Shown in pieces: positions 1-8,466 of a stretch of 64,000 nucleotides of DNA (position 1 is the stretch's first letter; the number at the start of each line of letters is the position of its first letter). The translations under genes were made by a program, and so were the position numbers. The stretch lies in NCBI GenBank assembly GCA_016194705.1, contig JACQAZ010000009.1:1-64000 (forward strand), written 5' to 3'. Source of the stretch: Elusimicrobiota bacterium (lineage in GTDB: Bacteria > Elusimicrobiota > Elusimicrobia > UBA1565 > UBA9628). The notes under the pieces are model-generated. The model was not told the origin of the DNA. It saw only the letters and a list, made by a program, of their open reading frames with translations, and did no database searches.

Positions 1-114
1 GAACTTCGGTATGGCGATCGCCGCCAAGATACCTATGATGGCAACCACGATCATCAGCTCGATGAGCGTGAAGCCCGAAGCGCGCGAACCTTTGCTGCCT
101 TTCCATGCTCTCAT
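1..114 (-). CDS. Type IV pilin-like prepilin, N-terminal part
   Basis: The first 38 codons run off the left edge of the window, so the globular C-terminal part is missing. The visible N-terminus is a basic leader (MRAWKGSKGSRASG) followed by the class III prepilin signature FTLIELMIVVAIIGILAAIA. Prepilin peptidase would cleave after the Gly and methylate the Phe; the Glu at +5 is present. The start is supported by an AAGGGGG Shine-Dalgarno about seven bases upstream. It would be a subunit of a type IV pilus or type II secretion pseudopilus, matching the two PilB/GspE ATPases elsewhere in the window. Major or minor pilin cannot be decided from this fragment. Confidence 0.9.
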   Translation of the reverse strand, partial: MRAWKGSKGSRASGFTLIELMIVVAIIGILAAIAIPKF

Positions 115-248
115 GCGATACCCCCTTGCCGCCGTTATAATATAAGGGAAGAATATAAGTGATTCGGCGGCTTCCGTATCGCTCGGGAGCCGCCAATAGT
201 ATAGTCCCTGATGGCATCCCTGTCAATATCGGGCCGTTGTGACCTGAG

Positions 249-2324
249 TCACGAGGGAAGGCACAGCAGCGCCAACGCCAGGAGTCCCAGGCCCGCCAGG
301 ACCAGCCCCTGCTTCAGCCGCGGGGAGGTCATTTCGAGGCGCAGGGAGTGACGGCCCGACGGAACGAAGCAGCCCAGCAGGGCGTGGTTGACGCGATACA
401 GGCGCGTCGGGCGCCCGTCGACGGCCGCGGTCCAGCCCGGGTACCAGATCTGGCTGAGGATCAGGAAGTTCTCGCCGCGGCCCGAGAGCTCGTAGTCATA
501 GGAATTCGACTCCCGCCGGACGAGTCCGACCACACCCCCCGGGAGGCCGCGGCGCGGCGGACGGTCGAGCTCCATGACGCGGGCCTCGCGCGCGTCGCTC
601 GCCGACGCCAGAGCGGCCAGTGAAGCGGCCTCGCCGGCCAGGGGTTCGACCGAGACCGCGAAATAGGCCGGGCCCAAGGGATGGGGGTCCTCCCAGACCT
701 CCACGGGGACGCGGACGATCCCCTTGTAAAATGAAAAGACGGGAATGTCCTCGAATTTCCCTATGCGGCGATAGCCGAGACGGCCGAGCGGGAGATCCAC
801 GTTGGCGACAATATTCTCAATGTCGAGGGCCCTCAGGAGTTCCGGCTTGGCGACCATCTCGAGGTCCGTCCAGACCACGGGCGCCCGGCCGGCCTTTCGA
901 GGGTCTCCGTACTTGAGCACCGCGAAATAGTCCTCGAAATAAGCGAGGTTCAGCGGCTCGTAGCCGTTGGCCATGTCGATGCCCAGATATCCCGCCGCCC
1001 CGTAAGGTATCGCCGTGCGTCCGATCGCGGCCGTTCGCCCGCGGCGCAAGGCCGCATAGAAGGGCTGCTCCGGGAAGATCTCCGAGATCGCCTTGGTCCG
1101 CGGCATGAGGCTCGCCGCGTGGTCGAGCAGGGGCAGCAGGCCCAAGAGGGCCGCGAGCGCCGGTGCGAGGCGAATCTCGATGAGGCAGTCGACGCCGGCC
1201 CCCGCGAGCAGAAGCAGCAGGAGCTGCTCGAAGACGAGCAGTCGCGCGTGCAGCCGGAAGAGCCCGAAGCCCGGCAGCGCCGCGTAGACCAGTCGCAGGA
1301 CCGGGGTGTCGAAGCACAGCGCAGGCAAGATCAGGCACGCCGCCGCCAGCGCCGCGACGCCGCGGCCGCGCCGAAAGCCCGCCAGGAGGCAGAGCGGATA
1401 GAGCCACAGCCCGAAATAGAAATTATTCTCCCAGGTCTCGGGCCCCGCGGCCTTGAGGGGGTCGAGGAATGTCGCAAGATCCGCCGTGGTCGGGGCGTGG
1501 CGGATGAAGAAGGCGTAGTCGTGGTTTTGGCGCGTGCTCAGGGCGACGAACTCAAGCGCGGGCAGCAGGTTCGGAGCCGCCAGAAGCGAGCCCGCCAGCA
1601 ATGCCGTGAACGCGAAGGCCAGCGCCGAGAGCCGCTCGCGCCGCGGCTTGTCCTTAAGGCGCAGGGCAGAGAAGACCAGAGCGCCGAGTGCGGCGTAGTA
1701 GAAAAGCTGGATGAAGGCCTGGGTCAGGCAAAGCCAGACGACGACGGCCAGGCCGGCTGCGCGCCGCCCTCCCGGCTTCTCGAACAGGCGGTCCAAGGAC
1801 CAGAAGAACCACGGCGCCAGGGCGTAGAACGTGATGCCGGCGTACCAGCCGGCGTGGACCATGTTCAAGAACCGGTGGCAGAGCATCCAACCCGCGCCGC
1901 AGACGAAGGCCGAGACGCGCTGCCTGCAGAGCCGCCCGGCCAGGGCGTACATACCGAGCCCCGCCGCCAGCGCGCTCAGCAGGAAGGCGAGGTTGGTCGC
2001 CCGCTCGATCGACAGGAACCAATAGAGCCAATGCGTCGGGAAGGCATACATCGCCGCGGGATTGGCGTGGGCCGGAGTCCCGCAGTTGACCGCGGAGTTC
2101 CAAAGGGCGTAGGAGCCCTCCTCCCAGAGGGCCCTTTGGAACACCGCCTTCGCGCCGATCAGATACGAGGCGACGTCCGAATCCGGGGAATAAACGATCC
2201 CCGGACCGTGCCACAGCCGATGAAAGAAGGCAACCCCCATGAGAACGAGAATGCTGGGATAGAAGAGGGAGTCCCCTCCAGAAGAAAGCTCAGCGCGCGA
2301 AGAGGACACTTCGTTGGTCCGCAT
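249..2324 (-). CDS. YfhO-like multi-pass membrane protein
   Basis: A 691-residue integral membrane protein with about a dozen hydrophobic segments (residues ~20-400), a soluble C-terminal domain, and a last helix near residues 670-690. The segment SQIWYPGWTAAVDGRP (about residue 625) is typical of YfhO-family proteins, which are GT-C-like membrane proteins linked to surface glycan or lipoteichoic acid modification. Its start lies 35 bases inside the 3' end of the upstream membrane gene, so the two are probably translationally coupled. Proximity to a pilin gene makes glycosylation of surface structures conceivable, but that is inference. Substrate is unknown. Confidence 0.7.
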   Translation of the reverse strand: MRTNEVSSSRAELSSGGDSLFYPSILVLMGVAFFHRLWHGPGIVYSPDSDVASYLIGAKAVFQRALWEEGSYALWNSAVNCGTPAHANPAAMYAFPTHWLYWFLSIERATNLAFLLSALAAGLGMYALAGRLCRQRVSAFVCGAGWMLCHRFLNMVHAGWYAGITFYALAPWFFWSLDRLFEKPGGRRAAGLAVVVWLCLTQAFIQLFYYAALGALVFSALRLKDKPRRERLSALAFAFTALLAGSLLAAPNLLPALEFVALSTRQNHDYAFFIRHAPTTADLATFLDPLKAAGPETWENNFYFGLWLYPLCLLAGFRRGRGVAALAAACLILPALCFDTPVLRLVYAALPGFGLFRLHARLLVFEQLLLLLLAGAGVDCLIEIRLAPALAALLGLLPLLDHAASLMPRTKAISEIFPEQPFYAALRRGRTAAIGRTAIPYGAAGYLGIDMANGYEPLNLAYFEDYFAVLKYGDPRKAGRAPVVWTDLEMVAKPELLRALDIENIVANVDLPLGRLGYRRIGKFEDIPVFSFYKGIVRVPVEVWEDPHPLGPAYFAVSVEPLAGEAASLAALASASDAREARVMELDRPPRRGLPGGVVGLVRRESNSYDYELSGRGENFLILSQIWYPGWTAAVDGRPTRLYRVNHALLGCFVPSGRHSLRLEMTSPRLKQGLVLAGLGLLALALLCLPS

Positions 2325-3681
2325 ATTCGAGCTTCCACGCGGGGTCCCGACCGAGACCCTCGAAGAGGCGGTCGGTCGGTCGGATCAGCGCCACGGTCAC
2401 TCCGTAGCCGTCGAGCAGCTCGCGCCAGCCGGGTTTCGCCCCGATGATCGTCGCGTAGTCGCCCGGAAGCAGGTCCCAGTAGGGGTCGAGCCGTCCGTCG
2501 ATGAAGACGCGGTTGCGGGGATAGAGCTTCCAGATGAGATATCCGCCCCAGTCGTAGTCGTGGAAGATCTTCGCTCCCGCGTGCCGCTCGGCGATGCGCC
2601 GCGCGGCCTCGCGCGGGAAGTAGCGCTCGCAATCGCGCCCCGCGGACCTCCGGTTGGTCGCGACGACCGCACTGAGCGCGCCAAGCGCCGCCAGACCGCA
2701 GGGGAGCAGGACCCGGCGAGCCGCCTTGGCCCCCCGCGTCGCGAATCCCGCCGCGAGCGGGACCACCGTCGCGAGGCAAAACTCCGGCAGGAGCTTGCGG
2801 CCGCGCAGGGCGAGGGCGCCCAATGAGATCGTCAACAAGGTCCATGGCAGCCCCCCCCTCGACCTTCCGAAGCCGACCCAAAGGAGCAGGACGATGATGA
2901 CGAGATAGGGCATCGCGGTCAGCTCCGCGAAATTCACGGGACGCCACTCCCCGATCATCGCGCGGCCGGGGGGCGGCGACGCCATGAACCATATGGGATA
3001 GCTAAGGGCGGTCATCCCGTTTGGATGGACGCAGCACAGCAGGGCCCCCAGGGCCAGCGGCGCCAAGGGCGCCGCGCGGCGCTGCCGCCGCGCTTGCCCA
3101 AGACCGAACAGGACCAAGATCGCAAGACCGACCATGAAGCCGCCGTGCATGTTGGCCCAGAGGGGGAGCAGGACGGCCATGGTCCACGGAGCGCTCCGGC
3201 TTCCCTCCTCCCAGCGGTCCGCCAGATAAAGAAACGCCGCCGTGAAAAGGAACGTCCAGTTCTGCGCCCTGACGCCGTAGAAATTGACGAAGGCGAAGGC
3301 GATGAGAGCGACCACGCCGAGGCTCTCCGGCATGGCCAAGCGCCGGCGCGCGAGGAGAAAGACAAACACGAAGCAGGACAGAAAGAGGACCGCGTTGAGC
3401 GCCACGAGCGCTCCGTAGCCCCCCGCCCGGTACGCGGCGAACGAGACCGCCTCCGCGAGCCATTCCGTGGCGACCATCGGCTTGCCCGCAGCGGTGAAAG
3501 AGTATTCCTCAACCAAGGGAAATTGATGCGTGGCGACGACCCTTTCGCCGTCCTTGAGCTGCCAGAACAGATCGTGGTCGACGTCCTGCCCCATCTTGAG
3601 GGCCGCGAGAACGCCGATGACGACGAAGACCGAGACGGCCAGGAGGGTTCCGGTCGGGCGGCGGGTTTCTTTCGTTGTCAA
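2290..3681 (-). CDS. GT-C-type polytopic membrane protein
   Basis: About 463 residues with roughly ten hydrophobic helices. The first large loop has DVDHDLFWQLKDGE followed by a TEWLAEA motif, a pattern common in bacterial GT-C-like membrane proteins that use polyprenyl-phosphate sugars. The C-terminus holds a short soluble domain (FIDGRLDPYWDLLPGDY). The open frame extends upstream into the tRNA gene, so I place the start at the TTG at 3681, which has AGGATGG just upstream; there is no Met before TM1. It overlaps the YfhO-like gene downstream by 35 bases. The enzymatic role is inferred from topology and motif only. Confidence 0.6.
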   Translation of the reverse strand: MTTKETRRPTGTLLAVSVFVVIGVLAALKMGQDVDHDLFWQLKDGERVVATHQFPLVEEYSFTAAGKPMVATEWLAEAVSFAAYRAGGYGALVALNAVLFLSCFVFVFLLARRRLAMPESLGVVALIAFAFVNFYGVRAQNWTFLFTAAFLYLADRWEEGSRSAPWTMAVLLPLWANMHGGFMVGLAILVLFGLGQARRQRRAAPLAPLALGALLCCVHPNGMTALSYPIWFMASPPPGRAMIGEWRPVNFAELTAMPYLVIIVLLLWVGFGRSRGGLPWTLLTISLGALALRGRKLLPEFCLATVVPLAAGFATRGAKAARRVLLPCGLAALGALSAVVATNRRSAGRDCERYFPREAARRIAERHAGAKIFHDYDWGGYLIWKLYPRNRVFIDGRLDPYWDLLPGDYATIIGAKPGWRELLDGYGVTVALIRPTDRLFEGLGRDPAWKLEYADQRSVLFAR

Positions 3682-3692
3682 TCCATCCTGAC

Positions 3693-3779
3693 TGGTGGGC
3701 AAGGGGGGACTTGAACCCCCAAGGCCTTGCGGCCACACGGTCCTGAGCCGTGCGCGTCTGCCAGTTCCGCCACCTGCCC
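3693..3779 (-). tRNA. tRNA-Leu (anticodon CAG)
   Basis: An 87-base class II tRNA. The acceptor stem pairs GGGCAGG with CTTGCCC (one G-U), followed by discriminator A and an encoded CCA. The anticodon stem is CACGG/CCGTG with loop CTCAGGA, giving anticodon CAG. A long variable arm (TGGCCGCAAGGCC) and a T arm GGGGG-TTCAAGT-CCCCC are present. Long variable arm and D-arm sequence fit leucine; it reads CUG codons. Confidence 0.97.
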
Positions 3780-3795
3780 ACCGGTCAGGACGGAT

Positions 3796-3824
3796 TTGCT
3801 AAACTGAACGTCCCATTCTACAAA
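3796..3824 (+). promoter_or_regulatory. Candidate sigma-70 promoter of smpB
   Basis: TTGCTA and TACAAA separated by 17 bases, ending 21 bases before the smpB ATG. It starts just after the divergent tRNA gene. No clear Shine-Dalgarno follows. Confidence 0.4.
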
Positions 3825-3845
3825 ATTATCGACGGTCCCGGTCCA

Positions 3846-4331
3846 ATGGCGCCCCCCAAGAAAAAAGAAGAGCCCGACAAGAAGGTCGTGGCCTCCAATC
3901 GCAAGGCCCGCCAGTTCTACGAAGTGTTGGAGACCTTCGAGGCGGGTCTGTGCCTGCTCGGCCCCGAGGTCAAATCCCTGCGTTCCGGCAAAGGCCAGCT
4001 CGACGGCTGCTTCGGGCGCGAGGATTCCGGACAGCTCTTCCTATTTAACTTCTATATCCCGCCCTATCAGTTCACCACCGCCGATCCACCCGACCCGCGC
4101 CGCACCCGCAAGCTCCTGCTCCACGCGCGCGAGATCGACAAGATCGCGGGAAAGCTGCAGACCAAGGGGCTCGCCCTGATCCCGCTCGAGGTGTACTTCC
4201 GGGGAGGCTGGGCCAAGGTCCTGCTCGCGCTCGCTCGCGGCAAGAAGGGGCCCGACCGGCGCGACGACCTCAAGAAGAAGGACCAGGCCCGCGAGGCCGA
4301 GAAGAGCTTCAAGGGGAAATACCGGGGCTGA
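3846..4331 (+). CDS. smpB: SsrA-binding protein SmpB
   Basis: A 161-residue RNA-binding protein that delivers tmRNA to stalled ribosomes in trans-translation. The family hallmarks are visible: SNRKARQFYEVLETFEAGLCL, with GPEVKSLRSGKGQLDG, and FLFNFYIPPY. The C-terminal half has LIPLEVYFRGGWAKVLLALARGKK, and the basic tail ends EKSFKGKYRG, which enters the mRNA channel. I start at ATG 3846 (MAPPKKK), which gives the usual family length; the longer frame upstream runs through the tRNA. No ssrA gene is seen in this window. The stop abuts the end of the convergent beta-barrel gene. Confidence 0.96.
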   Translation: MAPPKKKEEPDKKVVASNRKARQFYEVLETFEAGLCLLGPEVKSLRSGKGQLDGCFGREDSGQLFLFNFYIPPYQFTTADPPDPRRTRKLLLHAREIDKIAGKLQTKGLALIPLEVYFRGGWAKVLLALARGKKGPDRRDDLKKKDQAREAEKSFKGKYRG

Positions 4332-5069
4332 TCAGAACCGCACGCCGAGCCCGGCCTCGGCGCCGCTGTGGCCGTGAGACAGGAAGTACGCCGCGTGCAG
4401 GTAAAGGAACTGCCACGGCTTGACCTGGACGCCGGCCGTGAAGCGCGTCTCGGTGGTGGTCAGCTGCCGCCCGTTCTGCAGCGGGTCCTTGATGTCGTTG
4501 CGCACGTGCAGGTGCGTGAGGTCGAAGCCGGCCCCGAGGTAGGGCGTGAACTTCGGTATGCCCATCGAGCCCACTACGCTGGCGCCCAGGTGGCTCGCGG
4601 AGAAATCCTGATGGACCAGCGCGTGGCCGACTCCCACGGCGAGGAGCTGGGGAGCCCAGGGCTTGTCGTCGGTCTTGAGCAGGCCGTAGCGCACGCCTCC
4701 GCCGGCGATGGTCACTCCCTGGAAGGAGATCCCGCGCACGAAGCCGTCGAAGTTGAACGGCATGCCGATCTCGGCCTGGGCCCACGGCAGCCCGAAAGCC
4801 CGGACCCCGTTGTTGCGCAGAATGCGGTCGTTGCGGTCCGGATAGAACTGCATGCCGCCCTGAGCGCCCATGTCGAAGCCCGAGAAGCCGAGGCTCCGGG
4901 CGCTGTGGAAAGTGGCCGAGCCGAGGATGCTGCCCAGGTCGCGGCAGAAGGGCCTCAAGGAGCCGCTGTCGGCGAATTGGCTGAAGCCCCCGAAGGGCTG
5001 GGAGTAAGGATTGGCGTTCGCGGCCTGCGCGAGCGCGAGGAGCAAGCCCAGAAGAGCAGCGAGCCTCAC
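4332..5069 (-). CDS. Predicted secreted beta-barrel outer-membrane protein
   Basis: About 245 residues starting at GTG 5069, which overlaps the coaX stop in a GTGA arrangement. A signal peptide (VRLAALLGLLLALAQAANA) is followed by the mature chain. Alternating hydrophobic strands rich in Gly and aromatic residues (LGASVVGSMGIPKFTPYLGAG, ending AGLGVRF with a terminal Phe) suggest a small outer-membrane beta barrel; the terminal Phe is typical for BAM-inserted proteins. Two cysteine-containing stretches are few. No specific family is recognised. It is the last gene of the long minus-strand run and may be co-transcribed with coaX. Confidence 0.6.
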   Translation of the reverse strand: MRLAALLGLLLALAQAANANPYSQPFGGFSQFADSGSLRPFCRDLGSILGSATFHSARSLGFSGFDMGAQGGMQFYPDRNDRILRNNGVRAFGLPWAQAEIGMPFNFDGFVRGISFQGVTIAGGGVRYGLLKTDDKPWAPQLLAVGVGHALVHQDFSASHLGASVVGSMGIPKFTPYLGAGFDLTHLHVRNDIKDPLQNGRQLTTTETRFTAGVQVKPWQFLYLHAAYFLSHGHSGAEAGLGVRF

Positions 5070-5833
5070 GCGCGGCCTCCCGCCAGGCGCTCGTGGGCGA
5101 TGCGAAGGCCCTCGAGGGTCAGGTGCGGGACCAGGCGCGCGCGGCCGGGCAGCTCGCGCTTGAACAGCGCCGAAAGACCCCCGGTGGCCAGGACCGAGAT
5201 CGGCCCCTCGCCTCTCATCTCCATGACGGTCCATTGTAACACTTTCTCGATCATCCCGAGGTAGCCGAAATAGATCCCCGCCTGGATGCACTCGACGGTG
5301 TCCCTGCCGACGACCCGCCGCGGCCGCCGCACCGCGACGCGCGGCAGCTTGGCCGTGTGCTCATGGAGAGCGTTGGCCGCCAGATTGGGTCCCGGGAGGA
5401 TCGCCCCGCCGAGGTAGTCTCCGCGCTTCGATACGCAGTCGAAGGTCGTCGCCGTGCCGAAGTCGATCACCACGGCCGCGCCCCCGACGCGCTCATACGC
5501 GGCCACGGCGTTCACGATTCTGTCGGCGCCGACCTCGCCGGGCGTCTTGACCTTCAGCTTCATTCCCAGGCGGGAGCGGGGGTTCACGGCGAGCGCCCGG
5601 ACGCCGAAGCGGGACAGAACGGCGCGCTCCAGAGCACGGTCGAGTTCTGGGACCACGCTCCCGTACACGGCCTCCCCGACCCTGAGGCTTCCGGCACCGC
5701 GCTTGAGGGCGCGAGAGAGGGAGAGGACGCTCGCGCGCGGATTCGTCGCGATGCGCCATTGCCGCGCGAGCCTCTTGCCGGAAAACAAGCCGGCCGTGAT
5801 GTTGGTGTTGCCGACGTCGAGCGCCAGCAGCAT
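5066..5833 (-). CDS. coaX: Type III pantothenate kinase
   Basis: 255 residues. It phosphorylates pantothenate in the first step of CoA synthesis. The ASKHA-fold motifs of the type III enzyme are present: DVGNTNITAGLF at residues 6-17 (phosphate 1 loop), GADRIVNAVAAYE around residue 100, and VVIDFGTATTFD (phosphate 2) followed by GGAILPGPNL. Placement next to mdh and the CoA-thioester genes is consistent with a CoA-centred operon. Start ATG at 5833 lies five bases from the mdh stop. Cytoplasmic dimer in known members. Confidence 0.95.
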   Translation of the reverse strand: MLLALDVGNTNITAGLFSGKRLARQWRIATNPRASVLSLSRALKRGAGSLRVGEAVYGSVVPELDRALERAVLSRFGVRALAVNPRSRLGMKLKVKTPGEVGADRIVNAVAAYERVGGAAVVIDFGTATTFDCVSKRGDYLGGAILPGPNLAANALHEHTAKLPRVAVRRPRRVVGRDTVECIQAGIYFGYLGMIEKVLQWTVMEMRGEGPISVLATGGLSALFKRELPGRARLVPHLTLEGLRIAHERLAGGRA

Positions 5834-5838
5834 GACCC

Positions 5839-6771
5839 CTATTTGAGGGCCGCCGCCAGCTCCTTGACGGCAGAGGCCGACTTCATAAGCTCGGCGCGCT
5901 CATCCACCGTCAGATTGAGCTGCACGATCTGCTCGAGGCCGCGGGCGCCGAGCTTGCAGGGCACGCCGACGAACACCCCGTCGACGCCGTACTCGCCCTC
6001 CAGATAGACCGCGCAGGGGAGGATCTTCTTCTTGTCCTTGAGGATCGCCTCCACCATCTCGGCGGCCGAAGCCGAGGGCGCGTAGTAGGCGGAGCCTGTC
6101 TTGAGGAGCTTGACGATCTCGGCGCCGCCGTCGCGCGTGCGCTGGTTGATGGCCGAAATCTTCTCTTTGGACAAGAGTTCCGTGATCGGAATGCCGGCCA
6201 CTGTGGAGAAGCGCGGCAGCGGCACCATCGTGTCGCCGTGGCCGCCGAGCACCATGGCGTGCACGTTCTCCATCGAGACTTCCAGCGCCTCGGCGATGAA
6301 GGAGCGCATGCGCGCCGAATCGAGCACGCCCGCCATGCCGAGCACGCGGTGCTTCGGAAACTTCGAGGTCCGCAGCGCCACGAGGCACATGGCGTCCAGC
6401 GGGTTCGAGACGATGATGAGGATCGCGTTCGGCGAGGTCTTGGCGATATTTTCGGTAACGGACGACACGATCTTGGCGTTCGTATTCAGGAGGTCGTCGC
6501 GGCTCATGCCGGGCTTGCGCGGTATGCCGGCCGTGATGATCACGACGTCGGAACCGGCCGATGCTTCATATGAGGTGGTTCCCGTGATTTTGCAATCGTA
6601 GCCGTAGATGGGGGCCGATTCGGTGATGTCGAGCGCCTTGCCGGCCGGCATCTGCTCGGTCGCGGGGATGTCCACGACGACGACGTCGCCGAGCTCCATC
6701 TCCGCGAGCCTCTGGGCCAAGGTTGCCCCCACGAAGCCCGCCCCGACCACCGTGATCTTCTTGCGCGCCAT
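5839..6771 (-). CDS. mdh: Malate dehydrogenase (LDH-like type)
   Basis: 310 residues, NAD-dependent interconversion of malate and oxaloacetate. The N-terminal Rossmann motif is [15 protein letters not shown]. The substrate loop [14 protein letters not shown] carries the Arg pair that favours malate over lactate (lactate dehydrogenases have Gln at the first position). Further active-site elements are SNPLDAM, the Arg in LDSARMRSF and the catalytic His in [11 protein letters not shown] strong GAGGAGGG Shine-Dalgarno precedes the ATG. It follows the carboxyltransferase gene across a large hairpin and supplies the C4 end of the methylmalonyl-CoA route. Confidence 0.95.
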   Translation of the reverse strand: MARKKITVVGAGFVGATLAQRLAEMELGDVVVVDIPATEQMPAGKALDITESAPIYGYDCKITGTTSYEASAGSDVVIITAGIPRKPGMSRDDLLNTNAKIVSSVTENIAKTSPNAILIIVSNPLDAMCLVALRTSKFPKHRVLGMAGVLDSARMRSFIAEALEVSMENVHAMVLGGHGDTMVPLPRFSTVAGIPITELLSKEKISAINQRTRDGGAEIVKLLKTGSAYYAPSASAAEMVEAILKDKKKILPCAVYLEGEYGVDGVFVGVPCKLGARGLEQIVQLNLTVDERAELMKSASAVKELAAALK

Positions 6772-6790
6772 TGGAATCCCTCCTCTTATT

Positions 6791-6873
6791 GGTGCCAGGC
6801 CTTCACCCTTTTCACTCTTTCACGCCTCTCTGAATCTGAGGCGAAAGAGTGAAAAGGGTGAAGGCCTGGCACC
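6791..6873. repeat. Perfect 31-bp inverted repeat (hairpin)
   Basis: Arms 6791-6821 and 6843-6873 are perfect reverse complements over 31 bases, starting GGTGCCAGGCCTTC and ending CACTCTTTC. An inner GCCTC/GAGGC pair (6824-6828 with 6838-6842) leaves a nine-base loop. It sits between the carboxyltransferase stop and the mdh Shine-Dalgarno. No T-run follows on either strand, so it is not a classic terminator. The GGTGCC...GGCACC ends recall REP-like/MITE elements or RNA-processing sites. Confidence 0.85.
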
Positions 6874-6879
6874 ATTCTA

Positions 6880-8466
6880 CTATAACGGAATGTTTCCGTG
6901 CTTCTTCTTGACGCCCGCGACCTTCTTGTTCCGCAGAAACCGCAAGGCCCGGATGATCTTGGGCCGCGTCTCGGACGCGGCGATGACCTCGTCGATGTAG
7001 CCGTGCGCGGCCGCCTGGTAGGGCGAGGCGAACTTGGCCGTGTAGTCGGCGATGAGCTCGGCCCGGCGCTTGGCCGGGTCGGGCGACTTCTTGATGTCGT
7101 TTTTAAAGAGGATGTCGACCGCCCCCTGCGGCCCCATGACCGCGATCTCGGCGCAGGGCCAGGCGTAGTTGATGTCGCCGCGGATGTGCTTGGAGCTCAT
7201 GACGTCGTAGGCCCCGCCGTAGGCCTTGCGCACGACGACGGTCACCTTCGGGACGTTGGATTGGCAGTACGCGTAGAGAAGCTTGGCGCCGCGCCGGATG
7301 ATCCCCCCCCACTCCTGCTCGAGGCCGGGCCAGTAGCCGGGCACGTCGACCAAGGTCAGGATGGGGATGCCGAAGGCGTCGCAGAAGCGCACGAAGCGGG
7401 CTCCCTTCTCGCTGGCGTTGATGTCGAGCGCCCCCGACAGGACGGCCGGGTTGTTGGCGACCACGCCGACCGACTCGCCGTTCAAGCGCAGGAAGCCCAC
7501 GACGATGTTGCGCGCGAAGTCCTTCTGCACCTCGAAGAACTGGTGGCCATCGGCGATCTCCCAGATGACGTCGTGCATCCGATAGGGCTTCTGGGCCGTC
7601 ATCTCGGCGATCTGATCGAGCACCTCGCTTTTTCGGTTGGGGTCGTCGGAAGGCATCGCGGCGGCGGCGCGCTCGTGGCAGTTCTGGGGCAGGTATTCGA
7701 GAAGCTCTCTGATCTGCCGGAAGCAGTCGTGCTCGGACCCGGCCGTGAAGTGGCACACGCCCGAGCGCTCGGCGTGGGTCTGGGCGCCGCCCAAGCTTTC
7801 AAAATCGCAGGACTCGCCGGTCGCGTTGCGGATGACCTCGGGGCCCGTGATGAACATGTGGCTCGTGCCGTCGATCATGAAGACGAAGTCGGTCAGGGCG
7901 GGCGAATAGACGGCGCCTCCCGCGCACGGCCCGAGGATCGCCGAGATCTGCGGGACGGCCCCCGAGGCCTGGACGTTGCGGTAGAAGATCTCGGCGTAGC
8001 CGCCCAGGGACTCGACGCCCTCCTGGATGCGGGCGCCTCCGGAGTCGCACAGGCCGATGACGGGCACGCCCGCCTCGATGGCCAGGTCCATGATCTTGCA
8101 GATCTTCATCGCGTGCGCGAGGCCCAACGAGCCGCCGAGCACGGTGAAGTCCTGCGAGTAGACGCACACGGAGCGCCCGTTGATGCGGCCCATGCCCGTG
8201 ACGACGCCGTCGGAAGGCAGGTAGCGCGCCTCAAGGCCGAACTCGCGCGAGCGCTTCTCGACGAGCAGGTCGACTTCCTCGAAGCTGTCGTCGTCGAGCA
8301 GCAGCTCGATGCGCTCGCGAGCCAGCAGCTTGCCCTGCGCCTTCTGCGCGGCGGCGCGCTCGGGGCTCTCCGGGCTCATCGCGCGTTGGCGCTTCTTTTG
8401 GAGGTCCTCGGTCTTGCGCGACACGAACGCCTTCGGCGGCTTGGGAGGGTCGGTTTTCTCAGCCAT
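6880..8466 (-). CDS. pccB: Acyl-CoA carboxyltransferase (propionyl-CoA carboxylase beta / methylmalonyl-CoA decarboxylase alpha type)
   Basis: 528 residues of the biotin-dependent carboxyltransferase family. Both crotonase-fold halves are present: N-terminal GGSLGLAHAMKICKIMDLA, DSGGARIQEGV and GPCAGGAVYSPALTDF; C-terminal GYWPGLEQEWGGIIRRGAKL, RKAYGGAYDVMSSKH and WPCAEIAVMGPQGAV. It transfers a carboxyl group between biotin and propionyl-CoA/methylmalonyl-CoA. It overlaps the epimerase gene by eight bases. No biotin carboxylase or biotin carrier gene is in the window, so synthesis and decarboxylation of methylmalonyl-CoA cannot be told apart. Specific substrate is inferred from neighbours. 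Confidence 0.9.
   Translation of the reverse strand: MAEKTDPPKPPKAFVSRKTEDLQKKRQRAMSPESPERAAAQKAQGKLLARERIELLLDDDSFEEVDLLVEKRSREFGLEARYLPSDGVVTGMGRINGRSVCVYSQDFTVLGGSLGLAHAMKICKIMDLAIEAGVPVIGLCDSGGARIQEGVESLGGYAEIFYRNVQASGAVPQISAILGPCAGGAVYSPALTDFVFMIDGTSHMFITGPEVIRNATGESCDFESLGGAQTHAERSGVCHFTAGSEHDCFRQIRELLEYLPQNCHERAAAAMPSDDPNRKSEVLDQIAEMTAQKPYRMHDVIWEIADGHQFFEVQKDFARNIVVGFLRLNGESVGVVANNPAVLSGALDINASEKGARFVRFCDAFGIPILTLVDVPGYWPGLEQEWGGIIRRGAKLLYAYCQSNVPKVTVVVRKAYGGAYDVMSSKHIRGDINYAWPCAEIAVMGPQGAVDILFKNDIKKSPDPAKRRAELIADYTAKFASPYQAAAHGYIDEVIAASETRPKIIRALRFLRNKKVAGVKKKHGNIPL

Noticed and set aside
3682-3738. N-terminal extension of the GT-C-like protein from GTG 3738
   Set aside because: It would lie inside tRNA-Leu and has no hydrophobic or conserved content; TTG 3681 with AGGATGG fits better.
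3682-3845. Long start for smpB at 3750
   Set aside because: The extra 32 codons overlap the tRNA and promoter and are not part of the family; ATG 3846 gives normal length.
6791-6873. The 31-bp hairpin as an ordinary rho-independent terminator
   Set aside because: No T-run on either side, and the arms are far longer than needed; annotated as a repeat instead.
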